From assembly GCF_014287635.1 (NCBI RefSeq), contig NZ_JACOPH010000006.1:124001-188000 (forward strand): 64,000 bases of DNA, written 5' to 3'. The notes below the pieces were generated by a model, which was not told the origin of the DNA, made no database searches, and saw only the letters and a program-made list of their open reading frames with translations. The position numbers and the translations under genes were made by a program. Shown piece by piece: positions 1 to 9,362 of the stretch. Origin of the DNA: Roseburia zhanii. Lineage in GTDB: Bacteria > Bacillota > Clostridia > Lachnospirales > Lachnospiraceae. How positions within the stretch are numbered: the first letter of the stretch is position 1; every line of letters starts with the position of its first letter.

Positions 1-133
1 CACTTCCCTGTAATTCCTCTGCCGCATATACTGTCATACTTCCCTGACTGCCTGTCACAATGCCTGCCACAGCCAGAAAGCCCACTAACATGCCGCCTGC
101 CATTTTCCTGCTTATCATTTTTGTCATTTTCAA
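1..133 (-). CDS. Secreted protein, N-terminal part only (runs off the window)
   Basis: Only the first 44 codons are present. A strong AGGAGG ribosome site (142-147) lies 8 bases before a TTG codon at 133, which is a better spacing than for the ATG at 127, so TTG is chosen as start. The visible product is a classic signal peptide: a basic start (K, K, R, K), a hydrophobic core around GGMLVGFLAVAGIVTG, then small residues near VYAAEE where signal peptidase I would plausibly cut. The mature protein lies outside the window, so its function cannot be named. It is transcribed in the same direction as the WYL regulator upstream. Confidence 0.7.
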   Translation of the reverse strand, partial: MKMTKMISRKMAGGMLVGFLAVAGIVTGSQGSMTVYAAEELQGS

Positions 134-210
134 ATTCAGTGCCTCCTTTTTGATTTCATGTACTCTCGAAATTTTTTGTTTCGATGCTTCCGAAAGCACA
201 CTTTCATCTG

Positions 211-244
211 CTCTTAGAATTCTCCATTTATAAGATTCTAAGAG
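211..244. repeat. Inverted repeat between WYL regulator and secreted-protein gene
   Basis: CTCTTAGAAT (211-220) and ATTCTAAGAG (235-244) are a perfect 10-bp inverted repeat around a 14-base AT-rich loop. On the minus strand it lies after the regulator stop and before the secreted gene, without a following T-run. It could therefore be an operator or an mRNA-stabilising hairpin rather than a clean terminator. Confidence 0.45.
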
Positions 245-335
245 TATTTTCTGATAACACTTTTATCTTAGCAAACCAATCATGCTTCTGTCTACTTAGA
301 CTAAAGTTAAGGTTTTTATATGACAATAACCAAAC

Positions 336-1352
336 CTACTGTCTGGATAGCTCCTTTTCACTGCACCCATACTGCTTTATCATACGCTTTGCTTCTGCCT
401 TCATCTGTTCTACAACTTCTTCTGATCCTATGATCTGAATACCCTCGCCTAAGGAAAATACCCAGCCTAAGAACTGCCGGCTGACATATACATTCACATT
501 TACCGTAAAATGTTCTTCATCTGCCGGTATCATCATCACATCTTTGCCAAAGCGGTCTATGATCACACCGGATAAATGATTACTGACTAATAGTTTGACC
601 GTCTGCTCTTTTCCCCCGAACATGCCAAAACTCTTTTTTGCATAAGCTGCCAGATCCAGCTTCTGAAAATGCTCCTTTCCTTCCCTGACTTCCTCTGATG
701 TTTTGATATGCAGCATCTTATCTACCCGGTAATGCTTGATCTTATCGGCTTTATCATCATAACCCACCAGATAATAATTTTCATTCTCCCACAAAAGTCC
801 CCATGGACTGATGTGATACCAGCCGCCATCATGCCGCAGTTCCATTTCTTTTTTCACATTCCACTGAAAATACTGGAATCTGATCTTTTTATTTTCTGAG
901 ATTGCATTATGGATCGCATCTATCGTATAGTAGATACTCTCATTCATCGTCTTGATCCTGCCCGACACAAATACCTGTCTTTGCAGTTTCTGTGCATCAT
1001 ATTTACTGACTAATTTTTCTAATTTTCTGATCAGGGCATTCGTTTTCTTTTCTGTGATAAATTTCGATGACTGAATGGCATCTACTAATAATTTCAATTC
1101 CGGCAGTTCAAATGGACGGTCTACCACATGATAATGATAGCGGTTTCCAACCGGTTCCCCTTCGACTTCAATACCAAGTACCTCTAAATCCCGCAGATCG
1201 GCATAGACGCTCTTGCGGTCTGCTGTGATATCATACTCTGCTAATGCTGCCATGATCTGCGGCATCGTAATAAAATGATCCTCATCTGTCTGTTCCTGCA
1301 TGATCTGTGCAAGACGGTATAATTTAAACTTCTGTTTCGATCCTTTTGGCAC
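336..1352 (-). CDS. WYL-domain transcriptional regulator
   Basis: This 338-aa protein has an N-terminal winged-helix part (about residues 10-80, including the DRKSVYADLRDLEVLG segment typical of HTH_11/DeoR-like modules) and a WYL domain (about 150-235, with YHISPWGLLWENENYYLVGY followed by KIKHYRVDKM). It ends in a WCX-type C-terminal extension. WYL regulators bind DNA through the helix-turn-helix and a ligand, often nucleic acid or a nucleotide, through the WYL fold; they control diverse stress and defence genes. No defence genes are adjacent here. Immediately upstream is a 33-aa ORF and downstream a secreted protein; either could be the target. The family is sure, the regulated gene unknown. 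Confidence 0.85.
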   Translation of the reverse strand: MPKGSKQKFKLYRLAQIMQEQTDEDHFITMPQIMAALAEYDITADRKSVYADLRDLEVLGIEVEGEPVGNRYHYHVVDRPFELPELKLLVDAIQSSKFITEKKTNALIRKLEKLVSKYDAQKLQRQVFVSGRIKTMNESIYYTIDAIHNAISENKKIRFQYFQWNVKKEMELRHDGGWYHISPWGLLWENENYYLVGYDDKADKIKHYRVDKMLHIKTSEEVREGKEHFQKLDLAAYAKKSFGMFGGKEQTVKLLVSNHLSGVIIDRFGKDVMMIPADEEHFTVNVNVYVSRQFLGWVFSLGEGIQIIGSEEVVEQMKAEAKRMIKQYGCSEKELSRQ

Positions 1353-1426
1353 GCTCCCGCTCTCCCTTCATCTATGATAGGAACAGTATAACATGGTTAA
1401 GCAGAATACCGTAAACCTTTTTACAC

Positions 1427-1528
1427 TTAATCGTTCATGTACTCAAAATAATCGGCTTCACTGGCAAACAAGATATATCTGCCTTCTACAAATCCCATAT
1501 AACCATCACTTGTATTAAATCCCTTCAT
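1427..1528 (-). CDS. Conserved-looking 33-aa small protein
   Basis: A short ORF preceded by a good GGAGG ribosome site 7 bases before ATG. The product begins MKGFNTSDGYMGFVEG and ends FEYMND; it is rich in aromatic residues and glycine with an acidic tail and has no signal peptide. The codon use resembles neighbouring genes. Small proteins of this look (GY-G-V-GRY-LFA-E-DY) seem to recur in Lachnospiraceae, but that is recollection rather than a search result. It lies between recQ and the WYL gene, on the same strand, 74 bases upstream of the WYL start. No function is assigned. Confidence 0.6.
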   Translation of the reverse strand: MKGFNTSDGYMGFVEGRYILFASEADYFEYMND

Positions 1529-1591
1529 TGTCAGTTCCTCCATTTTTCTGAAATAAGATCTTTAAGTTCCCTTTGATGGTCATACTTTACC

Positions 1592-1625
1592 AAAACAGGT
1601 GGGGTATAAAAACCCCACCTGTTTT
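1592..1625 (-). terminator. Terminator downstream of recQ
   Basis: A 14-bp perfect stem (1592-1605 with 1612-1625) encloses a 6-base loop, 22 bases after the recQ stop. The outer A/T pairs supply a short TTTT on the exit side on either strand, so it may work bidirectionally. Confidence 0.7.
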
Positions 1626-1647
1626 CTGGTATTCATAAACGATGATT

Positions 1648-3651
1648 CTATTTTTGTTTCAGTTCGGGACAGGTTTCCACAAACGCTTCTATTTCAGCAA
1701 GAAATCTTTCCCCGTATTTCATATATTTATGCTCCCCCACTCCCGAAACAGCTAACATTTCCTGTCTGGAAGAAGGTACCCTTACAGCCATATCGATCAG
1801 TGTCTTATCATTGAATACGATATACGGCGGCATATTCTCCTTACGTGCAATCTCAAGCCGGAGTGCCCGAAGCTTATCAAACAGCCTGTATCCGGCAGAT
1901 GTAAGCGATTCCGTACCTTTTGATTTCTTTTTAGCTTTCTCTGGTTTTGCCGGTAATTTATCTTCATCTGTGATCTTAACAAGCACCTTTGTTTCAGGAT
2001 CTTTTAATGGGCTGATATCTCCCATCTTTATGACCTGATAATTACCGACTACAAGATATTTTTCTAAGATCATCTGCTCAATGAGCCGTCTTAAAAGCTT
2101 TTTATTTGCATCTGACAACACGCCATAGGATTTGTAATGAATGGCTCCGACTTCTTCTAATCTTGCTGTCTTTGCCCCTAAAACAGTGTCCATGATAATG
2201 ATTTTTCCATATCTGCCTCTCGCTTCATAGACACAGTTGATGATCTTCTTAGCGGCATCTGTCATGTCAAGCGTTTCAAATTCACGCAGACAATTTCCAC
2301 AGTCCTCACATGGTTTCTTTGGATTTTCCCCAAAGTATTTTAAAATATAGTTTCGCAGACATTCCGTCGTATAACAATATCCTTCCATACTCTGCAATCT
2401 CTGCATATCCCGTTCCCTGACCGTCTGCCTGTCTGCAAAATCTAACTCCGGCATTTCTTTATGCTCTAACAGTCCACGATTGATCACAATATCCTGCGGG
2501 GAAAATAACAGGATACATTTAGAATCCAGTCCATCACGGCCGGCTCGCCCTGCTTCCTGATAATAATTTTCCATGCTCTGCGGCATATTATAATGAATGA
2601 CAAACCGGACATTCGACTTATCAATTCCCATTCCAAAAGCGTTTGTTGCAACCACAATGCTTGTATAATCAAATACAAAATCATCCTGCATCTTTTTTCT
2701 TTCCGTTGTACTCATTCCGGCATGATATTTTCCAACTGAAATGCCTTTACTGCTTAAGAGATCATAAACGCTTTCCACATTTTTTCTTGTAGAGCAGTAA
2801 ATGATTCCACTTTCTCCGCTGTGTTCTGAAATATAATCTAAAATATACTGCTCTTTATTCTTCGGTTTATCCACCTGAAAAAACAGATTTTCCCTGTCAA
2901 ATCCTGTCACTAGAAAATAAGGGTTCTGCAAGCCTAGTGTACAAATGATGTCTTCTCTGACCGTTTCGGTTGCAGTTGCTGTAAATGCACTGATCACCGG
3001 CCGTTCTTTGAGCATTTTTACAAACTCGACGATCTTCATGTAACTTGGTCTGAAATCCTGTCCCCATTGTGAGATACAATGTGCTTCATCTACTGTCACC
3101 ATCGAGATCTTAACGTTTTCTGCAAGGTCAAGAAATCCTTCTGTTACCAGCCGTTCAGGTGCAACATAGATAATTTTATAAACACCCTGCCTTGCTTTTC
3201 TCACTGTTTCAAAATATGCATGTTCGGAAAGTGAACTATTGATAAATGCTGCCGAAACACCTGCCTCATTTAATGACTTCACCTGATCCTGCATCAGTGA
3301 GATCAGCGGTGAAATCACGATCGTAATTCCGGATAACAGCATTGCCGGCACCTGATAGCAGACGGATTTTCCGGCACCGGTTGGCATAACCGCAAACGCA
3401 TCTCTCCCGGCTAATATGCTGTCGATCACTTCTTTTTGTCCTGCCCTGAATGAATCGTATCCGAATAATGCTTTTAACACTTCTTCCGGGGAATCGTATT
3501 GTTTGTCCTGCGCAGAGGGACTTTCAAAAAATTCTATATTGTCGTATACCGGCAGTTCTTCCTGTTCTTCGTAGGTTTCAGCCATTTCAAATAAACCTGC
3601 CCACGATGCGTCATCGGGGTAGGGGGTATGTATGTTAGAGTTGTTGCTCAT
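1648..3651 (-). CDS. recQ: ATP-dependent DNA helicase RecQ
   Basis: A 3'-5' DNA helicase of recombination repair. It shows Walker A (MPTGAGKS), the DEAH box within VDEAHCISQWGQDFR, a second RecA-like domain ending in YQEAGRAGRDG, the RecQ zinc site with four cysteines (C-TTE-C ... C-EDCGN-C), an RQC winged helix, and a C-terminal HRDC domain (final ~80 residues). The frame is open to 3684, but that 11-codon extension is encoded by what looks like the ribosome site (AAGGA six bases before the ATG at 3651), so a 667-aa product starting MSNNSN is preferred. The N-terminal ~55 residues before the helicase core are acidic and not recognised. Confidence 0.93.
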   Translation of the reverse strand: MSNNSNIHTPYPDDASWAGLFEMAETYEEQEELPVYDNIEFFESPSAQDKQYDSPEEVLKALFGYDSFRAGQKEVIDSILAGRDAFAVMPTGAGKSVCYQVPAMLLSGITIVISPLISLMQDQVKSLNEAGVSAAFINSSLSEHAYFETVRKARQGVYKIIYVAPERLVTEGFLDLAENVKISMVTVDEAHCISQWGQDFRPSYMKIVEFVKMLKERPVISAFTATATETVREDIICTLGLQNPYFLVTGFDRENLFFQVDKPKNKEQYILDYISEHSGESGIIYCSTRKNVESVYDLLSSKGISVGKYHAGMSTTERKKMQDDFVFDYTSIVVATNAFGMGIDKSNVRFVIHYNMPQSMENYYQEAGRAGRDGLDSKCILLFSPQDIVINRGLLEHKEMPELDFADRQTVRERDMQRLQSMEGYCYTTECLRNYILKYFGENPKKPCEDCGNCLREFETLDMTDAAKKIINCVYEARGRYGKIIIMDTVLGAKTARLEEVGAIHYKSYGVLSDANKKLLRRLIEQMILEKYLVVGNYQVIKMGDISPLKDPETKVLVKITDEDKLPAKPEKAKKKSKGTESLTSAGYRLFDKLRALRLEIARKENMPPYIVFNDKTLIDMAVRVPSSRQEMLAVSGVGEHKYMKYGERFLAEIEAFVETCPELKQK

Positions 3652-3807
3652 GGTTTTTCCTTCTTTCCAATGGCATCTGCCCATAAAGCGGCTTCCATTG
3701 TTGTATCTTTTATATGTATACTTTTCAATCGCATAACAAAGATATTATATTCTATTCTTAAAATAACAGCAACTAACATATCACCACTTTAGAATAGATT
3801 CCTCTAC

Positions 3808-4275
3808 CTAGACCAGATTCCATTTTACCTCAATAGACTCCGATAATTCTTTTTCCTTTGCCTGTAATTTATTTGAATGTGAAAACTGTGGTACGCCCAT
3901 ATAATCACAAATCGACCTTTCACATGCGATTCCTTCTGTTCTCCCATTCAATTTACTATATGCTTCCACAGATTTCACACCAATAACAGTCATATTTAAT
4001 GCCTCAGCCAGATCTTCTGCTTTCTTTTTACTATCAAGTAGTGCCTCTTTTAATAATTCTTCTCTAATCTGATCCTCATTAGAAAGTTCATACTCTATCT
4101 GAAACCTCGTCGAATACTCAAGCTCATCAATGATCTGACTGACCAGAAGCAGAATCTCCGATACTGCTGCTAACAATAATCCCATTTTTGCAAACATTCT
4201 TCCAATCTTATCATTATCCCGCTTGGCTTTATCTGCACTTTTTCCAAACACTTCCATAAATCCAATGTTTGCCAT
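3808..4275 (-). CDS. SIMPL (DUF541)-like protein, probably N-terminally truncated or rearranged
   Basis: The C-terminal two thirds fits the SIMPL/DUF541 pattern: an FQIEYELS strand, the amphipathic helix LLKEALLDSKKKAEDLAEAL, then a glycine-free NMTVIGVKSVEAYS segment and the closing strand IEVKWNLV. SIMPL proteins normally start with a conserved VxGxGxV strand and run about 220-240 aa; here the first ~60 residues are a hydrophobic helix-like stretch that does not match, and total length is 155 aa. The ribosome site is poor (AAGAAG). It borders a transposase fragment and a decayed surface gene, so this may be a decaying copy. SIMPL function in bacteria is poorly defined (often periplasmic or secreted); no signal peptide is visible. 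Confidence 0.45.
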   Translation of the reverse strand: MANIGFMEVFGKSADKAKRDNDKIGRMFAKMGLLLAAVSEILLLVSQIIDELEYSTRFQIEYELSNEDQIREELLKEALLDSKKKAEDLAEALNMTVIGVKSVEAYSKLNGRTEGIACERSICDYMGVPQFSHSNKLQAKEKELSESIEVKWNLV

Positions 4276-4482
4276 CTTCTTAGATTACTATTCACAGTCT
4301 ATGCGTCTTTACAACCTTTCTTTTTTCTTCTTTAATTCAATTTTCTGTCATCACATTACTACTTTTTCATCTTATAAAACCCCAGGTTTTCCTTGATTTC
4401 ACACTGTTTTTTTGCATGTTTTGTTTGTATCAATTATCGTTATGTGTCACAATATACCTAACGACAGATAGGGTGTGTTTTG

Positions 4483-4695
4483 ATGGCTATTATCAGACAA
4501 TCAGACAAACGAAGTGGTATTACTTACGTTTATGACAGCAGATCTTATCGAGATCCTGAAGCAAAAAAGGTTCGTTCTAAGCGTACTCTTATCGGTAAGC
4601 TTGATCCTGAAACCGGTGAAATTGTACCAACCAAAAAGTGCAGTCCTAATTATGTTTCTGAACCAAATTTGAAAAAATTTAGATGTACCTTATAA
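4483..4695 (+). pseudogene. Transposase N-terminal fragment
   Basis: About 70 codons on the plus strand, beginning MAIIRQSDKRSGITYVYDS and running through RSKRTLIGKLDPETGEIVP. This is the characteristic start of a group of DDE transposases common in Lachnospiraceae (IS4/IS1634-like; exact family uncertain). Intact members continue for several hundred residues. Here the frame ends at a TAA after ~70 codons and no catalytic part follows in any frame that I can read, so it is a remnant. It is the only plus-strand gene remnant in the first 34 kb and marks past mobile-element activity between recQ and the AI-2E-type permease. Confidence 0.6.
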
Positions 4696-4796
4696 ACAAC
4701 GGCATTGCTGGATAGCGGCATTCAGCCATCCTTTTATCCTTCATTTCTTTCCTTTAACGATAAAAATAACACTTCGTAAATTTCCAGTACCATATA

Positions 4797-4829
4797 CAAT
4801 AGAATGCATGCTTCGCTAACATTCTATTG
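4797..4829. repeat. Perfect 10-bp inverted repeat near the transposase fragment
   Basis: CAATAGAATG (4797-4806) and CATTCTATTG (4820-4829) flank a 13-base loop. It could be a remnant of the mobile element end or a simple hairpin; no target duplication was found by eye. Confidence 0.4.
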
Positions 4830-5052
4830 TCATGAATAAAACGCAGAACCAATCCACTTTTCTTTTGGGATCAGCTCTGCGTCTTAGCGTCTGGCTCATT
4901 TACGATTTGAGTTTTAAATTGTTTTACATTTACAAGATGCTCTCTCTTGTATTTCGGACAAAACAAATACCGGGTACATTAGTAAAAGTTTGGTATCAAA
5001 GTGATAATACATCAAAAAGTAAACTTTCAACGTATTCAATCTATTCAAGAAA

Positions 5053-5690
5053 TTATGCAGTTTCAATGGAAGCTCGAGCTACAGGTATTAAAGGATACGT
5101 TTTTTTAACTCTTTGGAAAATGGAGAAACGGAAATTACATATTTACTTTCTAACCAAACAGAAACCTTATTAATCTGCACACATAAACGCTCATCATCAT
5201 CCAAGTCATCATAACGTAATGTTGCATTCTCTCCAGATCTTAATATTTGGCAATGACAAACTCTTATCTTTTACTGTCCAATTATATTCGTATGAACACC
5301 CATAATCATCCTGGCACAATATATTTATGACTGCTCCAACTTTCTGTTTAGGAAATTCAATCACAATATTTCCCTCAGAATCTATCACACCTTCATACTG
5401 TTGAAATCCCACAGAAACTGTAACATGTGTAATATTATTACGGATGTATCCCGGATATGCAGTTCCCGTTAATTGTAAGCTATGCTGATATACATATTCA
5501 GTTGTTGTTTCTGTTGTATTTCCATCCTTATCTTTAACGTATACAGAATATGTTCCTGGTTTTAAATATTGCTAATCAGGAAAATACTCACCAGAATGAT
5601 CCAAAGCGTTCTTTTTATTTTCACTACCTTTCCCCTCTTCTAAAGATAATTTTCCTTCCTAAAAACTTGTGTACCTGCCTTATCAAACTT
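5053..5690 (-). pseudogene. Decayed gene for an Ig-like repeat surface protein
   Basis: Reading the minus strand from the 3' end of the permease gene gives protein-like sequence interrupted by defects. It runs VKFDKAGTQVF, a frame change, EEGKGSENKKNALDHSGEYF, an in-frame TAG near 5572, then LKPGTYSVYVKDKDGNTTET and QLTGTAYPGYIRNN. A GTG-started stretch ends at 5209, and the next frame continues with RYDDLDDDERLCVQINKVSV down to a TAA at 5053. The Gly/Thr/Tyr/Val strand pattern (PGTYSVYVKDKDGN) is that of bacterial Ig-like domains in large secreted proteins. At least two frameshifts and one stop are needed, so it is not functional. The plus-strand ORF over this region is its antisense shadow. 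Confidence 0.55.
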
Positions 5691-6949
5691 TACTCTTTTT
5701 GTTCATAACGGAGCTTACCAGTCGAAGGATCTACGTCCTGCATACGGATATAATCGACCGTATTTTCCGGCAGTTTCCGTTTCCGTAATATCCATGCGGT
5801 CACTTCCCGGATCAGATAATAAATAACTGCAAATGTCGGTACTCCAAGTAACATTCCCATGAATCCAAACAGTCCACCGCCGACTAAGATTGCAAATACA
5901 ACCCAGAAAGACGACAATCCTGTGGAATTTCCTAAAATCTTTGGTCCGATGATATTACCGTCGATCTGCTGTAATACCAGAATGAATATCAAAAAGTACA
6001 GACCTTTGATCGGATCTGCAAGAGCGATCAGTATGACACTTGGTACTGCTCCTACATATGGTCCGAAAAACGGTATGACATTTGTCACACCAACAATCAC
6101 TGCAACTAGCAGGCTGTACGGCATACGCATGATGACAAGCCCGATATAACAGATCACACCGATGATCGCAGAATCTAAGATCTTACCATTGATAAATCCA
6201 CCAAACATCTCGTTGCTGATACGCACCATTTTCACGATATGGTTGCCAAACTTTGCCGGAAATATCGTATAGACTAACTTCTTTCCCTGTCCGATAAAGC
6301 TTTCCTTGCTCATCAGCACATAAACGGCAATAATCAGTCCAATGATAAAATTAAACAGCACCTTTACCGCACTGATCACACCACTTGTAATCGATGCAAT
6401 GTAAGTATTTACCTGCGGCAGGAGATGATCCTGAAGGAAATTCTCTAAAACGTTCGTTACTTTCACCAGACTAGAACCCAACATATCTGCCAGCTGGCTG
6501 TCCTCTGCAAGTGTTTCATTGATCCACGCAGAAAAGGAATTGACTTCTGCCGGAAGGCTTACCATCATATTCTGAACACTCTTAATGAGTTCCGGGATCA
6601 TCATATCTAACAATAAGAAAATGATCAGAAGCAGAAACAGTAACGCACCTGCCGTTCCGATGGAACGTGCTACTTTTTTGGCTTTCTTTTTGCTTTTCAT
6701 TCTTGGTTCAAAAAAAAGCATCAAATGTTTTTCTATAAATACCATGACCGGATTGATCAGATATGCAACGATAAATCCTATGATGATCGGCTGCAATATC
6801 TTCATCAGTTTCTGCCAGTACACTGCAAATCCGTGATATCTGTAGATCACAAAGAAAAACAGTGTACAGCAGCAAAAGGTCACGAAGGTAACTAATGCGA
6901 TCCGGATATACTTCTTTAAACTCTCTTTATCCTGTTGTCCTGCCCCCAT
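5690..6949 (-). CDS. AI-2E family (UPF0118) membrane permease
   Basis: A 419-aa integral membrane protein with about eight hydrophobic segments: FVTFCCCTLFFFVIYRY, IIIGFIVAYLINPVMVFIEK, a stretch around LLFLLLIIFLLLDMMIP, and later VIVGVTNVIPFFGPYVGAVP, the hallmark region of the family. It ends with VVFAILVGGGLFGFMGMLLGVP and a polar tail. Members were named for AI-2 export (TqsA/YdgG), but others are Na+/H+ antiporters or of unknown substrate, so the substrate here is open. The start follows AGGAGG with good spacing. It lies 12 bases after the hydratase stop and is probably co-transcribed with it. A decayed gene follows directly. Confidence 0.88.
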   Translation of the reverse strand: MGAGQQDKESLKKYIRIALVTFVTFCCCTLFFFVIYRYHGFAVYWQKLMKILQPIIIGFIVAYLINPVMVFIEKHLMLFFEPRMKSKKKAKKVARSIGTAGALLFLLLIIFLLLDMMIPELIKSVQNMMVSLPAEVNSFSAWINETLAEDSQLADMLGSSLVKVTNVLENFLQDHLLPQVNTYIASITSGVISAVKVLFNFIIGLIIAVYVLMSKESFIGQGKKLVYTIFPAKFGNHIVKMVRISNEMFGGFINGKILDSAIIGVICYIGLVIMRMPYSLLVAVIVGVTNVIPFFGPYVGAVPSVILIALADPIKGLYFLIFILVLQQIDGNIIGPKILGNSTGLSSFWVVFAILVGGGLFGFMGMLLGVPTFAVIYYLIREVTAWILRKRKLPENTVDYIRMQDVDPSTGKLRYEQKE

Positions 6950-6961
6950 AACAGTTACCTC

Positions 6962-9247
6962 CTAGCGTCTGTTGTAATTGATCAGACAGCCTTTTAAGAT
7001 AATGCTTCTCTCATCGTCTGTCATTTCACCTAATTTCAATGTAAACGGTTTTAATGCTCCGTCTTTTACAACATAAGCTTCGATCTCAGTTGCTTTATCT
7101 TCAATCTCTTTTTTGATTCCCGGTAGGAAAATATAATCTCCATTTGCAAATGGAAGTTCTCCCTCCTCGATCAAAAGCGGGAGCATTCCCCAGTTGATCA
7201 GGTTCGAACGGTAACGTTTGGTTGCATATTCATTTGCGATATTTGCCCAGCCGCCTAATACTTTCTGACAGGATGCTGCCTGTTCGCGGGCAGAACCATC
7301 CCCTGGTTTTACTGCAAAGATCGTACTTCCGATACCTAAGTTTTCTTTCTCTACATCTGCAAACTTCTGATGTACGGCTTTCATTACGTCTTTCACTTCC
7401 GGTACAGCTTCACCCGGACACTTGCCTTCCTCGATCGCTTTCTGTGCCATCTGGATATGTTTTGCTTTTCCGACATAAGACGGATCTTTTCTGGATAAAG
7501 CAAATTCTGCCAGTCCTAATGGGTTAGAACGATAGGAAGATGTTTCTCCTGATGGGATCAGCTCGTCTGTTGTTGTTACCGGATCGTGAATCTCTGCAAC
7601 GACCTGTAATAACATATTCTCCGGAAGTGCACTCATTGCCGGCCAGTCTTTGATATTTGGACCAAACTGGATCTCAACAGATGGATCAGCCACACCCTTG
7701 CTGTCGAATACACGGTTTTCATAGATCTTGCTGTCGAAGAAATACTTCGGTTTTGTAAATTCTACATCGATATCTGTTGCTGCGGTCAGATATCCTTTAT
7801 TTGCTGCTGTTGCTGCAATAGAACGTGCGTCCATAAGTGCTACGGATGCTACCTGGCCATTCTGAACCTTAGATCCCTCACGGTTCGGGAAGTTTCTGGT
7901 TGAATGACGGATAGAAAATGCATTATTTGCAGGTGTATCTCCTGCGCCAAAACATGGACCACAGAATGCTGTCTTAAGGATCGCACCTGTTTCCATTAAA
8001 GCTGCTGCTGCACCATTCTTTACTAATTCCATATAGATCGGCATACTTGCCGGATATACACTCAATGTAAACTCATCCGGTCCGATAGATGCACCTTTTA
8101 AGATGTCTGCTGCATCACAGATATTTTCAAACCCACCACCGGCACAGCCTGCGATGATACCCTGATCTACATATAATTTTCCATTTTTTACTTTGCTCTT
8201 TAAGTCTAAGTCTACGGCTCCGTCGAAGCTTACCTGTGCACGTTTCTCACAGTCATCTAAAATGTCCATCAGATTGGCATTCAGTTCTTCGATCGTATAG
8301 GTATTGCTCGGATGGAATGGCATTGCGATCATTGGACGGATCGTACTTAAGTCAATCTCGATCATTCCATCATAATATGCTGCCTGTCCCGGATTTAATT
8401 CTTTATAATCACCTTTTCTTCCATGGATCTCATAGAATTCTTCTACTTTATCGTCGGTTCTCCAGATAGAAGACAGACAGGTGGTTTCTGTTGTCATAAC
8501 ATCGATTCCGATACGGGTATCTACGCTTAGATTTGATACACCCGGTCCGACAAATTCCATGACTTTATTCTTCACATAACCGTTAGCAAATACTTCACCG
8601 ATGATTGCAAGTGCGATATCCTGTGGACCTACGCCTTTGATCGGTGTTCCTGTCAGATATACACCAACAACACCCGGCATATTGATATCATATGTCTGGC
8701 TTAATAACTGTTTTACAAGTTCCGGTCCACCTTCACCCATTGCCATGGTTCCGAGTGCTCCGTAACGTGTATGGGAATCTGATCCTAAGATCATTCTTCC
8801 GCCGCCTGCTAACATTTCTCTTGCAAACTGGTGGATAACTGCCTGATGAGGTGGTACATAGACTCCGCCGTATTTTTTTGCACAGGTCAGTCCAAACATA
8901 TGGTCATCTTCATTGATCGTTCCACCTACTGCACAAAGACTGTTATGACAGTTTGTCAGTACATATGGGATTGGGAATTTCTCTAATCCTGATGCTCTTG
9001 CGGTCTGGATAATACCTACAAATGTAATATCATGGGAAGTTAATTTGTCAAATTTGATCTGTAACTTCTCCATATTACCAGATGTATTATGCGCTTCTAA
9101 AATTCCATAAGCGATCGTATTTTTTGCTGCTTCTTCTTTTGTAATGCTTTTTCCTGTTTTGCTTAAGATCTCCTCTGCTGCGGAAGGTGCATCTTCGATC
9201 AGCTCACTTCCGTTTACAAGGTAAACTCCGTTTTCGTAAAGTTTCAT
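6962..9247 (-). CDS. Aconitase-family hydratase (YbhJ-like)
   Basis: An aconitase-superfamily protein closely resembling E. coli YbhJ in motif order: [115 protein letters not shown] and [14 protein letters not shown]. The CGPC pair plus the earlier GC supply three cysteines for a [4Fe-4S] cluster, so a hydro-lyase reaction on a carboxylic acid is expected; the substrate of this branch is not established. An AGGAG site sits 8 bases before the ATG at 9247 (MKLYENG), so the 761-aa form is preferred over starts up to 9277. It probably forms an operon with the AI-2E-type permease. Confidence 0.85.
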   Translation of the reverse strand: MKLYENGVYLVNGSELIEDAPSAAEEILSKTGKSITKEEAAKNTIAYGILEAHNTSGNMEKLQIKFDKLTSHDITFVGIIQTARASGLEKFPIPYVLTNCHNSLCAVGGTINEDDHMFGLTCAKKYGGVYVPPHQAVIHQFAREMLAGGGRMILGSDSHTRYGALGTMAMGEGGPELVKQLLSQTYDINMPGVVGVYLTGTPIKGVGPQDIALAIIGEVFANGYVKNKVMEFVGPGVSNLSVDTRIGIDVMTTETTCLSSIWRTDDKVEEFYEIHGRKGDYKELNPGQAAYYDGMIEIDLSTIRPMIAMPFHPSNTYTIEELNANLMDILDDCEKRAQVSFDGAVDLDLKSKVKNGKLYVDQGIIAGCAGGGFENICDAADILKGASIGPDEFTLSVYPASMPIYMELVKNGAAAALMETGAILKTAFCGPCFGAGDTPANNAFSIRHSTRNFPNREGSKVQNGQVASVALMDARSIAATAANKGYLTAATDIDVEFTKPKYFFDSKIYENRVFDSKGVADPSVEIQFGPNIKDWPAMSALPENMLLQVVAEIHDPVTTTDELIPSGETSSYRSNPLGLAEFALSRKDPSYVGKAKHIQMAQKAIEEGKCPGEAVPEVKDVMKAVHQKFADVEKENLGIGSTIFAVKPGDGSAREQAASCQKVLGGWANIANEYATKRYRSNLINWGMLPLLIEEGELPFANGDYIFLPGIKKEIEDKATEIEAYVVKDGALKPFTLKLGEMTDDERSIILKGCLINYNRR

Positions 9248-9362
9248 CTGCATTTCTCCTCTGCTCATCTTGTCCATAGTTATAAAAAATTATAAATGTA
9301 CGCTTCATAAAAATCAAGAGTTTCCTTATATTTATAGTCATAGTAACGCATATCAGTACTAA

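Noticed and set aside
4832-5173. Plus-strand 113-codon open frame
   Set aside because: It has no ribosome site or recognisable domain and lies antisense to the better-supported decayed Ig-like gene on the minus strand.
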